A stretch of DNA of 64,000 nucleotides from Halopiger goleimassiliensis. GTDB taxonomy: Archaea > Halobacteriota > Halobacteria > Halobacteriales > Natrialbaceae. This document shows positions 8,954 to 18,453 of this stretch, in pieces (within the stretch, counting starts at the first letter, position 1; each line of letters starts with the position of its first letter). The notes below the pieces were generated by a model. The model did not search any database. It had not been told where the DNA came from and worked only from the letters and a program-made list of their open reading frames with translations. Position numbers and translations under genes: made by a program. Location: positions 588,815 to 652,814 of the forward strand of contig NZ_HG315690.1 of assembly GCF_000455345.1 (NCBI RefSeq). The letters are read 5' to 3'.

Positions 8954-9069
8954 CCTCGTATCGCGGCTTGCAACCCCGGCCGGTAAAAGCTACCGGGTCC
9001 AGCGAACGGCGAGCGGCCGGTCGGCTACCGATCGGGAACTCGCAAAAACGGTCGAATCGATGCCGCCGA

Positions 9070-10596
9070 TCAGGGCGGCCAGACGTCGCCAGCGGTCTCG
9101 AGCGCGACTTCGACGACCGGTCCGAAGCCGGGCAGCAGGACGACCGTCATCACGGCGGCGAACGCGATCGCCGCGTAGATGCCGGTCGGCTGTGCGAGCG
9201 GGTCGCGCTCGACCAGCGGCTCCTCGATCCAGACGGCCTTGACCAGCCGCGCGTAGTAGTACAGCGACAGGGCGCTGTTGACCACCAGCGCGGCCGCGAC
9301 CAGCAGCAGGCCGGTCTCGAGTGCGCCGACGAACAGGAAGTACTTGCTCCAGAAGCCGCCCAGCGGCGGAATGCCCGCGAGGCTGAACATGAAAATCGCG
9401 AGCGCGAAGCAGGCGACGGGCGCGCGGCGGGCGAGGCCGTTGTAGTCCTCGAAGGTGCGGCCGACGCCCCAGTGTTCGGCCAGCGCGACGAACAGGAACG
9501 CGCCGGTGTTCATGAAGCCGTAGACGAGCAGGTGCATCATCGCCGCGCCCATGACCAGTTCGCCGCCGTCGACGGTGAGGCCGGCCAGGCCGATCAGCAC
9601 GTAGCCCGCGTGTCCGATCGAGGAGTACGCGAGCATGCGCTTGACCTTGTCCTGGGTTGCGGCGGCGAAGTTCCCGACGGTCATCGTGACGACCGCGAGC
9701 ACGACGAACGCGAGCGTCCAGTCGATGCCGATCAGTTCGTTCGTCACGTCGATCGGGAACGCCGTCGAGAAGACGCGGAACGCGATCACGAAGCCGGCGG
9801 CCTTCGAGGCCGACGAGAGGAAGGCCGAGATCGGCGCGGGCGCGCCCTCGTAGGCCTCGGGGGCCCAGAAGTGGAACGGGACGCTGGCCGTCTTGAACGC
9901 GATGCCGCCGATCAGCATCAACACGCCGAGCCCCAGCAGCCCGCCGACCTCAGCGCCGTCGTCGACCAGCGTTCCGAGTTCGGTCGCGATGGCGTCGAGT
10001 TGGAGGACGCCGGTCGCGCCGTAGATCAGCGAGATGCCGTAGACCATGATCGCCGAGGACAGTGCGCCGATCAGGAAGTACTTCAGCCCGGCCTCGACGC
10101 TGCCGCGGTCGTCCTTGAGAATGGACACGAGCGCGTACGACGGCAGGCTCGAGAGCTCGAGCGCGATGAAGACCGTCACGAGGCTGTTGGCGGTGGCCAT
10201 CGTGGCCATGCCCGTCGCCGCGAGCATCATCAGGGAGTAGTACTCGGCCTGGTAGGCGTGGCCGTCCATGTAGTCGTAGCTGGCGACCGACACCAGCGCG
10301 GTGACGATCGCGACGACGATGGTGAAGTACAGGGCGAGCTGGTCGACGACGAGCTGGCCGTCGAACAGTTCGATCGCCCCGAAGCCCTCGATCCCGCCGA
10401 GCCCGACGTCGGCGGCGATGAACCAGGCGGCGACGCCCAGCGCGGCCAGCGAGCCGACGGTCGCGGTACCCGCGAGCAGTGCGCGATTGGTCGACCGCGG
10501 GCTGACGCTGTCGATCAGGAACAGGACGAGTGCGGTCGCGGCCAGCAACAGGGCCGGCGCGAGCGCGACCCACTCACCGAGTTCGATCAGCGCCAT
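9070..10596 (-). CDS. nuoN: NADH-quinone oxidoreductase-like complex I, subunit N
   Basis: A 508-residue antiporter-like membrane subunit of complex I and last gene of the nuo operon. The conserved charged helix-5 glutamate appears in ALELSSLPSYALV, and the proton-channel lysine helix in FKTASVPFHFWAPEAYEGA. About 14 transmembrane helices are expected and the hydrophobicity pattern fits. Its start ATG overlaps the nuoM stop TAA by one base, giving tight translational coupling. The complex probably takes electrons from ferredoxin, F420H2 or another donor, because nuoEFG are absent. Confidence 0.95.
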   Translation of the reverse strand: MALIELGEWVALAPALLLAATALVLFLIDSVSPRSTNRALLAGTATVGSLAALGVAAWFIAADVGLGGIEGFGAIELFDGQLVVDQLALYFTIVVAIVTALVSVASYDYMDGHAYQAEYYSLMMLAATGMATMATANSLVTVFIALELSSLPSYALVSILKDDRGSVEAGLKYFLIGALSSAIMVYGISLIYGATGVLQLDAIATELGTLVDDGAEVGGLLGLGVLMLIGGIAFKTASVPFHFWAPEAYEGAPAPISAFLSSASKAAGFVIAFRVFSTAFPIDVTNELIGIDWTLAFVVLAVVTMTVGNFAAATQDKVKRMLAYSSIGHAGYVLIGLAGLTVDGGELVMGAAMMHLLVYGFMNTGAFLFVALAEHWGVGRTFEDYNGLARRAPVACFALAIFMFSLAGIPPLGGFWSKYFLFVGALETGLLLVAAALVVNSALSLYYYARLVKAVWIEEPLVERDPLAQPTGIYAAIAFAAVMTVVLLPGFGPVVEVALETAGDVWPP

Positions 10597-12131
10597 TACA
10601 GTTCACCTCCGGTCTCGAGGATCGGATCGACTGCGTCCGTGATCATCTCGAAGATCAACTCGGGTGCCACGCCCAGCGCGATGATGATCCCCAGCAACAC
10701 GAACAGCGGGGCGACGTCGTGTAGCGGGGCGCGGCCGACGTCGTAGTCGGTTTCCAGGGTGTACGGTCCGAAGATCGCCCGCTGCATCGCAAACAGCAGG
10801 TAGCCCGCGACGAGGACGATGCCGAACATCGCCAGCGCGGTGAAGATCGGTGCGTACGCGAGTACCTCGGACTGGAACGCGCCGAAGAAGATGTAGTACT
10901 CGGCGGCGAAGCCGGACAGCAGCGGCAGGCCCATGTAGCCGAACGCACCGGCGACGAAGACGCCCGCGGCGACGGGCATCCTGTCGGCCATTCCGGACAT
11001 GTCCGAGACCATCCGGGTGTGGGTGGCGTTGTAGATGACGCCGACGGTCATGAACATCAGCCCCGAGATCAACCCGTGCGAGACCATCTGGAACGTCGCG
11101 CCGCCGACGCCGAACTGGGTCAGGGCGATCAGGCCCAGGATCACGTAGCCCATCGACGACACCGACGAGTAAGCGACGATCCGCTTCAAGTCGGTCTGGG
11201 CCAGCGCGAGCAAGGCACCGTAGATGACGCTGATGACCGCGACGACCGCGATGGGGACGAGGAACGGTTCGATCACCTCGTCCGGGAACATCGTGAAGTT
11301 GAACCGCAACAGCGCGTAGGTCCCCATCTTCAGCAGGACGCCGGCGAGCAGCACCGACGCGGGCGTCGGCGCTTCCACGTGGGCGTCCGGCAGCCAGGTG
11401 TGGAAGGGAACCACGGGCACCTTCACGGCGAAGCCGAGGAACATCGCGACGAACACGACCGACGCGAGCGTCGTGCCCTCGATGCCGTAGAAGGCGTCCG
11501 GGGTGCCCGCAAGCAGCGCCTGGGCGATCTCGGGGAGCGCGAAACTCGAGACGCTATCGCCGAGGCCGAACACGAGCGTGACGAACGCGCCGAACATTAC
11601 CAGCGACGCCACGTTCGTGTATACGAAGAACTTGATCGCGGCGTACTTCCGGCGCGGGCCGCCCCAGATGCCGATCAGCAGGTACATCGGGATCAGGACG
11701 GCCTCCCAGAAGATGAACCAGAGGAAGAAATCCAGCGCCGCGAAGACGCCGATGAGGTTGGCCTCGATGAACAGCACGAGCCCGTAGAACTGGGACTCGC
11801 GCTCGTCGATCGGCGTCCAGGAACTCACGATCGCCAGCGTGACCAGGATCGTCGTCAGCACGACCAGCGGCAGGCTGATCCCGTCGAGGCCGACGAACCA
11901 CGAGATGGCGTAGTCGCCGAACTGGACCCACTCGTACCGGGACTCGAAGGCGATCTCGCCGCCCTCGAGCAGGGCGTTGCCGCTGCCGTCGAAGGCCGCG
12001 AACAGCCAGAGGCCGATCGCGGCGGGCACGAGGCTGATCCAGAAGGCCAGTTTGCCGGCGATACGGTCAGGCGCGAGGAACACGGCTCCCGCGCCGATCA
12101 GCGTCACTGCGAGCAGGATCTCGATCATCAT
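10596..12131 (-). CDS. nuoM: Complex I, subunit M
   Basis: A 511-residue antiporter-like proton-pumping subunit. The key glutamate of helix 5 lies in FWEAVLIPMYLLIGIWGG, and the helix-7 lysine region reads FAVKVPVVPFHTWLPDAHVEAP. Start is taken at the first of two adjacent ATG codons (MMIEILL); this ATG overlaps the nuoL TGA in an ATGA tetranucleotide. A much longer open frame continues upstream inside nuoL but is not the gene. Membrane location and operon position are unambiguous. Confidence 0.95.
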   Translation of the reverse strand: MMIEILLAVTLIGAGAVFLAPDRIAGKLAFWISLVPAAIGLWLFAAFDGSGNALLEGGEIAFESRYEWVQFGDYAISWFVGLDGISLPLVVLTTILVTLAIVSSWTPIDERESQFYGLVLFIEANLIGVFAALDFFLWFIFWEAVLIPMYLLIGIWGGPRRKYAAIKFFVYTNVASLVMFGAFVTLVFGLGDSVSSFALPEIAQALLAGTPDAFYGIEGTTLASVVFVAMFLGFAVKVPVVPFHTWLPDAHVEAPTPASVLLAGVLLKMGTYALLRFNFTMFPDEVIEPFLVPIAVVAVISVIYGALLALAQTDLKRIVAYSSVSSMGYVILGLIALTQFGVGGATFQMVSHGLISGLMFMTVGVIYNATHTRMVSDMSGMADRMPVAAGVFVAGAFGYMGLPLLSGFAAEYYIFFGAFQSEVLAYAPIFTALAMFGIVLVAGYLLFAMQRAIFGPYTLETDYDVGRAPLHDVAPLFVLLGIIIALGVAPELIFEMITDAVDPILETGGEL

Positions 12132-14176
12132 AGGAACCACCCTCCGAGCAGTCCGAGGCCGAGCAACAGCAGGACGAACCCGGTCACCAACAGTGCGGCG
12201 TAGTTCGTGACGACGCCGGTCTGGAGTCGCTTCATCCAGCTCCCGCCGAACAGGCTGGTCGTCGAGACGCCGTTGACGACGCCGTCGATCACCGTCTGGT
12301 CGAACCGGTCGGCCAGCCGGGAGAGCGGCAGCGTCAGGCCCTCGGCGAGCCAGACCTGGTACTCGTCCTGGTAGTAGTTCTTCTTTGCCACCGCGCCGAT
12401 CGAACCGAGCCGCTCCGTGTGCGCGGTCGGCTCGGGACCGCTGTAGAGCCACCAGGCGAGGCCGGCACCGGCCAGCGCGAGCAGCAGGGACACCCCCGCG
12501 CCGAGCAGGACCGTCAGCGTCTCACTTCCGACGTAACCCGTCGCGTAGACCGCGTCGGCCCCGAAGATCATCTCCGAGTAGGCCTCGTAGGTCGTCCCCT
12601 CGACGCCGCCCGCGAGCCAGTGCTCGAGGAACGTGAGGTCGATCCCCGTGAGCTTGTACACCGGCGCGAGGTTGGCAGCGCCCGCGACGAGTGCGAGGGT
12701 ACCGAGTACGACCAGCGGTGCCTTGATCGACCAGCCGACGGGATGGGGGTTTTCGGCGACCTCCGACCGGGGTTCGCCGTGGAAGGTCAGTTTGACCATC
12801 CGGAAGGTGTAGAAGCCGGTGAAAAAGACCGCGAGCAGTCCCATCGCGTACGCGACCAGGAAGATGGGCTGCTCGAGGCCGACGATCAGGGCGTCGTAGA
12901 GCACCTCGTCCTTGGACCAGAAGCCCGAGAACGGAACGATCCCCGCGAGCGCGAGCGCGCCGGCGAGGAACGTGTAGTAGGTGATCGGCGCTTTCGATTT
13001 GAGGCCGCCCATCTTCCACATGTCCTGTTCGTGGTGCATGAGGACGATGACGGCACCGGCACCGAGGAACAGCAGGGCCTTGAAGAAGGCGTGGTTCATC
13101 AGGTGGAAGACCCCGGCGACGTAGCCGCCGACGCCGAGGCCGAGCATCATGTAGCCGTACTGGCTGATCGTCGAATAGGCCAGCACCTGCTTGATGTCGT
13201 CCTTGACGACGCCCATCGTCGCGGCGAACAGCGCGGTGAAGCCGCCGACGAAGGCGATGATCGCCAGCGCGGTCGGCGACAGCGCGTAGTAGCCGAACAT
13301 CCGGGCGACCAGATAGACGCCGGCCGCGACCATCGTCGCCGCGTGGATGAGCGCGGAGACGGTCGTCGGGCCTTCCATCGCGTCGGGGAGCCACGTGTGC
13401 AGCGGGAACTGCGCCGACTTCCCGATGACGCCACCCAGCACCAGGAGTCCAGTGATCGTCACCCACGTCTGGGCGTCGAAGCCGCCGGGAATCGACGCGT
13501 CGCCGGTTCCGTCGATGGCCGCTTCGGCGGCGTGGACGAACGACTCGTCGCCGGCGAACGCGACCGTGCCGAACGTCGCCGCGATGGCGACGACCCCGAG
13601 CAGGAAGAAGTAGTCACCGAAGCGGGTGACCAGGAACGCCTTCTTCGCGGCCGACGGCGCGGACTCCGTGCGGAACCAGAAGCCGATCAGCAGGAACGAA
13701 CACAGCCCCACGAGTTCGAAGAACATGAACGCCATCAGCAGGTTGTCCGCGTAGACGAACGAGAGCATGCTGAACGTGAAGAGGCCGAGACCGGCGTAGT
13801 ACCGCGGCAGGCCGGTCTCGCCCTCGGCGTTCATGTACCCGAGGCTGAAGACGTGGACGAGGAACGCGACCAGCGAGACGATCACCAGCATCAGCGCCGC
13901 CAGCGGATCGATCAGGATGCCGAACGTGAACTCCACGGCTCCATTGACCTCGCCGGCCACGTCGCCGACCACCCAGGTAAACAGCGTCTGCTCGTGGGGT
14001 TCGCCGCCCGCGACCGTGACGAGCGTCCACAGCGAGAGCAGCAGGGAGCCAGCCGTCGCTGCGATGCCCGGGATCGCCCCCTTCTTCGGCAGGTACTTGC
14101 CGAAGGTCAGGGCGACCACGAAGGCCACGAGCGGGAACAGTGCGATCGCCGGTGCGTAGTCGAATGCGCCTTCCAT
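12128..14176 (-). CDS. nuoL: Complex I, subunit L
   Basis: A 682-residue antiporter-like subunit, the most distal pump of the membrane arm. It carries FFELVGLCSFLLIGFWF (helix-5 glutamate) and SAQFPLHTWLPDAMEGPTTV, plus the C-terminal lateral helix region and final transmembrane segment expected for NuoL (about 16 helices). ATG 14176 follows the nuoK stop by two bases with GAGGTGGTG just upstream as a possible ribosome-binding site; a GTG nine bases further upstream is the alternative. Confidence 0.95.
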   Translation of the reverse strand: MEGAFDYAPAIALFPLVAFVVALTFGKYLPKKGAIPGIAATAGSLLLSLWTLVTVAGGEPHEQTLFTWVVGDVAGEVNGAVEFTFGILIDPLAALMLVIVSLVAFLVHVFSLGYMNAEGETGLPRYYAGLGLFTFSMLSFVYADNLLMAFMFFELVGLCSFLLIGFWFRTESAPSAAKKAFLVTRFGDYFFLLGVVAIAATFGTVAFAGDESFVHAAEAAIDGTGDASIPGGFDAQTWVTITGLLVLGGVIGKSAQFPLHTWLPDAMEGPTTVSALIHAATMVAAGVYLVARMFGYYALSPTALAIIAFVGGFTALFAATMGVVKDDIKQVLAYSTISQYGYMMLGLGVGGYVAGVFHLMNHAFFKALLFLGAGAVIVLMHHEQDMWKMGGLKSKAPITYYTFLAGALALAGIVPFSGFWSKDEVLYDALIVGLEQPIFLVAYAMGLLAVFFTGFYTFRMVKLTFHGEPRSEVAENPHPVGWSIKAPLVVLGTLALVAGAANLAPVYKLTGIDLTFLEHWLAGGVEGTTYEAYSEMIFGADAVYATGYVGSETLTVLLGAGVSLLLALAGAGLAWWLYSGPEPTAHTERLGSIGAVAKKNYYQDEYQVWLAEGLTLPLSRLADRFDQTVIDGVVNGVSTTSLFGGSWMKRLQTGVVTNYAALLVTGFVLLLLGLGLLGGWFL

Positions 14177-14178
14177 CG

Positions 14179-14487
14179 TCACCACCTCATCGTCGTCGGG
14201 ACGGTGACGTCGACGTCACCGAAGTTGCGGTACAGCACCAGGATGATCCCGAGTCCGATGGCGACCTCCGCTGCGGCGAGCGCCATCGTGAACAGGCCGA
14301 ACACCTGCCCCGTCAGGTTGCCGTGCAGGAACGAGAACGCGACCAGGTTGATCACCGCCGCGTTCAACATCAGCTCGACGGACATCAGGAACATCAGTGC
14401 GTTGCGACGCGTCAGGATGCCGAAGAGGCCGATACAGAACAGCCCCATCGACAGCATCACGAAGTACTCGATCGGCACCGACGTCAT
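14179..14487 (-). CDS. nuoK: Complex I, subunit K
   Basis: A 102-residue three-helix membrane subunit in the E-channel/proton path. Both buried glutamates are visible: SVELMLNAAVIN in helix 2 and AAAEVAIGLGII in helix 3. Full length for the family. It overlaps nuoJ2 by four bases (ATGA). Confidence 0.95.
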   Translation of the reverse strand: MTSVPIEYFVMLSMGLFCIGLFGILTRRNALMFLMSVELMLNAAVINLVAFSFLHGNLTGQVFGLFTMALAAAEVAIGLGIILVLYRNFGDVDVTVPTTMRW

Positions 14488-14933
14488 CGGGACTCACCCC
14501 CGTCGGTCGACCGATCGGTCGACTCGCCCCCGTCGGTCGCCGTGCGGTCGCGGCCGCCGTCGGCCACGACGTCGGAGCCGGCCCGACTCGAGGTCGCGCT
14601 CGTCGTGGCGAGCGGGGCCACGGGTTCGCCCTCGTCCTCGCGTTTCGCGAGCACGAGCGCGGCGTCCAGCGCCGCGTCGAGGACGATCGCGATCAGTAGC
14701 AAGGCGACGAGGAACGGCTCCGTGTCGGCCACGGCACCCTCGGTCGACTGCAACGCCTCGAGGTCGAAGAGGGCGTAGCCGATCTCGGAGGTGATCGAGA
14801 GCCCCTCCGGGAAGCCGGTCGGTCCCCCGAACTGCGTGTTCAGGACGACCGCCACCATCAGTCCGAAGAGGACGACGGCGAGCAGGCCAGGGAGGACGGA
14901 TCCCTCGCGTCGGAGTCGCGGTCGAGTCGTCAT
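14484..14933 (-). CDS. nuoJ2: Complex I, subunit J, C-terminal half (split gene)
   Basis: 149 residues. Two hydrophobic segments (about 15-31 and 71-92) correspond to the last helices of bacterial NuoJ. A Ser/Thr/Asp/Gly-rich tail of about 50 residues is likely a flexible haloarchaeal addition. It follows nuoJ1 with a four-base overlap. Split NuoJ is the usual haloarchaeal arrangement, so this is not read as a frameshift. The function (proton-channel loop next to NuoK) is inferred from NuoJ. Confidence 0.85.
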   Translation of the reverse strand: MTTRPRLRREGSVLPGLLAVVLFGLMVAVVLNTQFGGPTGFPEGLSITSEIGYALFDLEALQSTEGAVADTEPFLVALLLIAIVLDAALDAALVLAKREDEGEPVAPLATTSATSSRAGSDVVADGGRDRTATDGGESTDRSTDGGESR

Positions 14934-15211
14934 GTCTGTACCACCTCGTCGGCGTCCGCGTTCGCAGGCTCCTCGCGCTGGGTGAGCATCACGGCGAACG
15001 TGATGAGGATGAGGACCCCGCCGACGTAGACGAGGACCTGCATCACGGCGACGAACTCCGCCGCCAGCATCACGTAGTAAATCGCGACGCTCAACAGCGT
15101 GACGCCCAGCATGAGCGCCGAGTGCCAGGGGTCACGGAAGAGCACCACACCGAGCGCACTGGCGAGGGTGACGAACGCGAACAGCGCGAACGCGATCAAC
15201 TCGTATGGCAT
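14930..15211 (-). CDS. nuoJ1: Complex I, subunit J, N-terminal half (split gene)
   Basis: 93 residues with three transmembrane helices. The pi-bulge helix is recognisable in FVAVMQVLVYVGGVLILITF, the conserved NuoJ TM3 that gates the proton path. The remaining helices are supplied by nuoJ2 downstream. The start MPYELIAFALFAF matches the family start. A 40-base gap separates it from nuoI, the largest spacing inside the operon. Confidence 0.9.
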   Translation of the reverse strand: MPYELIAFALFAFVTLASALGVVLFRDPWHSALMLGVTLLSVAIYYVMLAAEFVAVMQVLVYVGGVLILITFAVMLTQREEPANADADEVVQT

Positions 15212-15251
15212 GGTTGGTTTCGTTGCCCGTATTGGGGGGACGGGCGACCCG

Positions 15252-15713
15252 TCACTGGTAGTCCACCTCTCCTTCGCCCTCGCCGATCCACGCGCCCCGG
15301 TCGGGTTCGCGTGACTCGAGGGGGTCGATGTCCTTGTACCACGGGACCGACTTCAGCTGCTCCTTGTTGTAGACGAAATCCTGCTTCGTGTCCGCCGTGA
15401 ACTCGAAGTTCTGCGTGAGCAGGATGGCGTCGGTCGGACACACCTCCTCGCAGAGCCGACAGTAGACGCACTGTCCGATGTGGAGGTTGTACTGTTCGCC
15501 GTTGCGCTGTTCGTCCATCACGATCTGGATGGTGTCGTTCGGACAGACGTTCTCGCACTGGCGACACCAGATGCAGCGCTCCTGGCTCCACTTGTGGACG
15601 CCCCTGAACCGGGGGGAGACGTCCGGTGCGGTCTTGGGATACTCCACCGTGAAGGTGGAGCCGTCCAGCGCGTGTTTCATCGTCGTCGCCATGGATTTGA
15701 GCAGTCCGATCAT
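15252..15713 (-). CDS. nuoI: Complex I, subunit I (2x[4Fe-4S] ferredoxin-like)
   Basis: A 153-residue electron-transfer subunit at the junction of the peripheral arm. Two classical cluster motifs are present: CIWCRQCENVCP (Cys47, 50, 53, 57) and CVYCRLCEEVCP (Cys82, 85, 88, 92). These ligate N6a and N6b, which pass electrons to N2 in NuoB. The ATG overlaps the nuoH stop by four bases. The C-terminal 50 residues are acidic, as usual in haloarchaea. Confidence 0.95.
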   Translation of the reverse strand: MIGLLKSMATTMKHALDGSTFTVEYPKTAPDVSPRFRGVHKWSQERCIWCRQCENVCPNDTIQIVMDEQRNGEQYNLHIGQCVYCRLCEEVCPTDAILLTQNFEFTADTKQDFVYNKEQLKSVPWYKDIDPLESREPDRGAWIGEGEGEVDYQ

Positions 15714-16804
15714 TGAATCACCCCGACGATCGCAGCGGTCAGGAACAGGTTCGCGAACGAAAGGACCAGCAGGCCCTTCCAGCCGATTTCGATCAGGTGG
15801 TCGATGCGCACGCGCGGCACCGCCGAGCGGAGCCACTGGGTCAGCAGGAAGACGGCCCAGATCTTCAGCAGGAACCAGACGATGCCAAGCGCTTCCGGAC
15901 CGGGACCGGCCGGACCGCCCAAGAAGATCGTCGCGATGATTGCACCGCCGAGGAAGATGTGGAGGAACTCCCCGAGGTAGACCAGCACGAAGTTGACCGA
16001 GGAGTACTCGGTCTGGTAGCCGGCGACCAGTTCGGCCGGCGCTTCGGGCATGTCGAAGGGGTTGCGGCCGACCTCGGCGAAGTTCGCGATCAGGAACAGC
16101 ACGAACGCGAACGGGTTGACCAGCGCGTACCAGGCCGGAATCGAGACGACGCCGAGGTCGACGAGCGTCTGGCTCGTCTGGGCGTCGACGATCGTACTCA
16201 TCTGTAACGACCCGGCGAAGATCACCACGGACATCCCGGTCACGACGAGCGGGATCTCGTAGGCGATGTTCTGAGCCACCGCCCGGAGTCCGCCCAGCAG
16301 CGAGTACTTGTTCCCCGAGGCGTAGCCGGCCATCGCGAGCCCGATCGAAGCGATGCCGGCGACGGCGAAGACGTACGCCAGGCCGACCTCGGGGTCCGCG
16401 AGGTGGATGCCGCTACCCATGGGGATGACGGCGAACCCGAGGAGTGCCGATCCCGTGAGGACGATCGGCGCGATGTCGTAGGCCGGACGATCCGCGCCCT
16501 CGGGGACGATGTTCTCCTTCGAGAGCATGCGGACCGCGTCGGCGATGATGATCCCGATCCCGGCCGGGCCGAGGTGGTTGATCGAGATCCGGTCGGTGAA
16601 CGCCGCGGTGATCTTCCGCTTGGCCCACGGGCCGGCGACGGCGGTCGTCGTGAGCATCAGCGTCCCGACGATCGCCGCGCCGACGAACGACGCGATCAGT
16701 TCGCCGAGGACGCCGAACTCGGCGAGGCCGGTGACCTCGCCGATCCGCTCGGGCAACAGCACCGTTTCACCGCTTTGCAGCGGCACAGCTCCCGTTCCGG
16801 TCAT
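15710..16804 (-). CDS. nuoH: Complex I, subunit H (quinone-site membrane subunit)
   Basis: A 364-residue membrane subunit linking the peripheral arm to the pump chain and forming the quinone chamber. The signature loop EVGRNPFDMPEAPAELVAGY is present, as is the motif GPAGIGIIIADAVRMLSKE near the first cytoplasmic loop. Eight to nine helices are expected. It overlaps nuoCD by four bases and nuoI by four bases. Confidence 0.95.
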   Translation of the reverse strand: MTGTGAVPLQSGETVLLPERIGEVTGLAEFGVLGELIASFVGAAIVGTLMLTTTAVAGPWAKRKITAAFTDRISINHLGPAGIGIIIADAVRMLSKENIVPEGADRPAYDIAPIVLTGSALLGFAVIPMGSGIHLADPEVGLAYVFAVAGIASIGLAMAGYASGNKYSLLGGLRAVAQNIAYEIPLVVTGMSVVIFAGSLQMSTIVDAQTSQTLVDLGVVSIPAWYALVNPFAFVLFLIANFAEVGRNPFDMPEAPAELVAGYQTEYSSVNFVLVYLGEFLHIFLGGAIIATIFLGGPAGPGPEALGIVWFLLKIWAVFLLTQWLRSAVPRVRIDHLIEIGWKGLLVLSFANLFLTAAIVGVIQ

Positions 16805-18453
16805 CGATCCACCTCCCCGAGGACGACGTCTAAGCTACCGAGCGATGCGATCAGGTCGGGGATGTACTCCCCTTCAGACATCTCGGGCAGCGCCTGCAGG
16901 TTCGAGAAGCACGGACTCCGGATCTTGAACCGGGCCGGCTTGTCCGTGCCGTCCGAGCGCATGTAGATCCCGAGTTCGCCCTTCGCGGCCTCGACCGCGC
17001 GGTAGATCTCCGCATCGGCGTCCGGCTTCAGGGTCCGCGGGACGTTCGCCTGCACGTCGCGTTCGTCCTCGGGCCACTCCTCGAGCAGGTCGAGACACTG
17101 CTCGACGATCTTGGCCGACTCCTCGACCTCCTCCATGCGACAGAGCACGCGGGCGTAGTTGTCACAGCCCTCGCGCGTGACGACGTCCCACTCCAAGTTG
17201 TCGTAGTAGCCGTAGGGATCGTCGCGCCGGAGGTCGTAGTCGACGCCGGAGCCGCGGGCGACCGGACCAGTACAGCCGTAGGATTTGGCTACCTCGGGCT
17301 CGAGGACGCCGGTGTCGATACACCGGGTCTGGAAGATCTCGTTCGAGGTGACCATGTCGTGGTACTCGTCGACCTTCGCGGGGAGTTCGTCGAGGAAGTC
17401 CCGCGTTTTCTCGATGAACTCCTCGCGGGGTTCCGGCAGGTCCCAGGCGACCCCGCCGACGCGGAAGTAGTTGAACATCATCCGCTGGCCGGTCAGATCT
17501 TCGAGGATGTCCTGGACGACCTCGCGGTCGCGGAACGTGTACATGAAGATCGCCGTGAACTCGCCGTAGACGTCCAGCGCGAACGTCCCCAGCGCGAGCA
17601 TGTGCGCGGCGATCCGGCACAGTTCCGCGCCCATCGTCCGGATGACCTGCGCGTACTCGGGAACCTCGATCTCCGCGAGGTCCTCGATCGCTCGCGCGTA
17701 GGCCCACTCGTTCAGGAGGCCGGCCGAGACGTAGTCCCACCGGTCGGGGTAGGGCATGATCTGGTGGCGGTAGGTCCCCGACTGGCACATCTGCTCCTCG
17801 CAGCGGTGGAGGTAGCCGATGTCGGGATCGACGTCGACGACGGTCTCGCCGTCCAGCACGGTCTCGACGTGGAGCACGCCGTGGGTCGCCGGGTGATGCG
17901 GGCCGATGTTGAGGAACATCGTGTCCGACTCCTCGTCCCGGTGATCCGGCTGGATCGGGTTCTCGTGCTCCGTCAGCGTCACCAGTTGCGGTTGCTCTTG
18001 GTCGTAGTCGTCCGAGAGGGGGTGGCCCTGCCACGTCTCGGGGAGCAGGATCCGCCGCAGGTCCGGGTGCTCCGCGTACTCGATCCCGACCAGGTCGTAC
18101 GCCTCGCGTTCGTGCCAGTCGGCGGTCCGGTACACCGGCTCCGCGCTCTGGCTGACCGGGTCGTCGGGCGTCGTCGGCACGACGACGCTGACCTCGTCGG
18201 TCGGATCGTCGAACTTCCGGAGGTGATAGATCGTCTCGTACCGGTCCGCGTACTGCTGGGCGGTCACGCACGCGCAGTGGTCGTATCCTGCCCGATCGCG
18301 GAGATCGAACAGCACGTCCTGCACGTCCGTCGGGTTGACGACGAACGCCGGGGCGTTCAGGTGGTCGTCCCGCCCGACGATCCGATCGCCCAGCAACGCC
18401 TCGAGATCGGACACACCGTCGGCGTCCGGCGTCGTTTCGAGTCCCGTGCTCAT
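16801..18453 (-). CDS. nuoCD: Complex I, fused subunits C and D
   Basis: 550 residues. The first 170 match NuoC (30 kDa; WHEREAYDLVGIEYAEHPDL). From about 175 onward the protein is NuoD (49 kDa; NIGPHHPATHGVL, then GYLHRCEEQM). NuoD forms the quinone site with NuoH. The CD fusion is also seen in several bacteria and is regular in haloarchaea. Conserved NuoD ends with EGEYIPDLIASLGSLDVVLGEVDR-like chemistry, so the C-terminus is complete. It overlaps nuoB and nuoH by four bases each. Confidence 0.95.
   Translation of the reverse strand: MSTGLETTPDADGVSDLEALLGDRIVGRDDHLNAPAFVVNPTDVQDVLFDLRDRAGYDHCACVTAQQYADRYETIYHLRKFDDPTDEVSVVVPTTPDDPVSQSAEPVYRTADWHEREAYDLVGIEYAEHPDLRRILLPETWQGHPLSDDYDQEQPQLVTLTEHENPIQPDHRDEESDTMFLNIGPHHPATHGVLHVETVLDGETVVDVDPDIGYLHRCEEQMCQSGTYRHQIMPYPDRWDYVSAGLLNEWAYARAIEDLAEIEVPEYAQVIRTMGAELCRIAAHMLALGTFALDVYGEFTAIFMYTFRDREVVQDILEDLTGQRMMFNYFRVGGVAWDLPEPREEFIEKTRDFLDELPAKVDEYHDMVTSNEIFQTRCIDTGVLEPEVAKSYGCTGPVARGSGVDYDLRRDDPYGYYDNLEWDVVTREGCDNYARVLCRMEEVEESAKIVEQCLDLLEEWPEDERDVQANVPRTLKPDADAEIYRAVEAAKGELGIYMRSDGTDKPARFKIRSPCFSNLQALPEMSEGEYIPDLIASLGSLDVVLGEVDR

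Noticed and set aside
12419-14794. Very long open frame (791 codons) antisense to nuoL, and similar ones opposite leuS (34265-35809), mcmA (2374-4071) and nuoM (11019-12203)
   Set aside because: They mirror genes of very high GC, where stop codons are rare in other frames. Their composition is Arg/Asp/His-rich without domains, and the sense genes are certain.
14484-15211. Split nuoJ as a possible frameshift
   Set aside because: Both halves have proper starts and a four-base overlap, and the split is the usual arrangement in haloarchaea.
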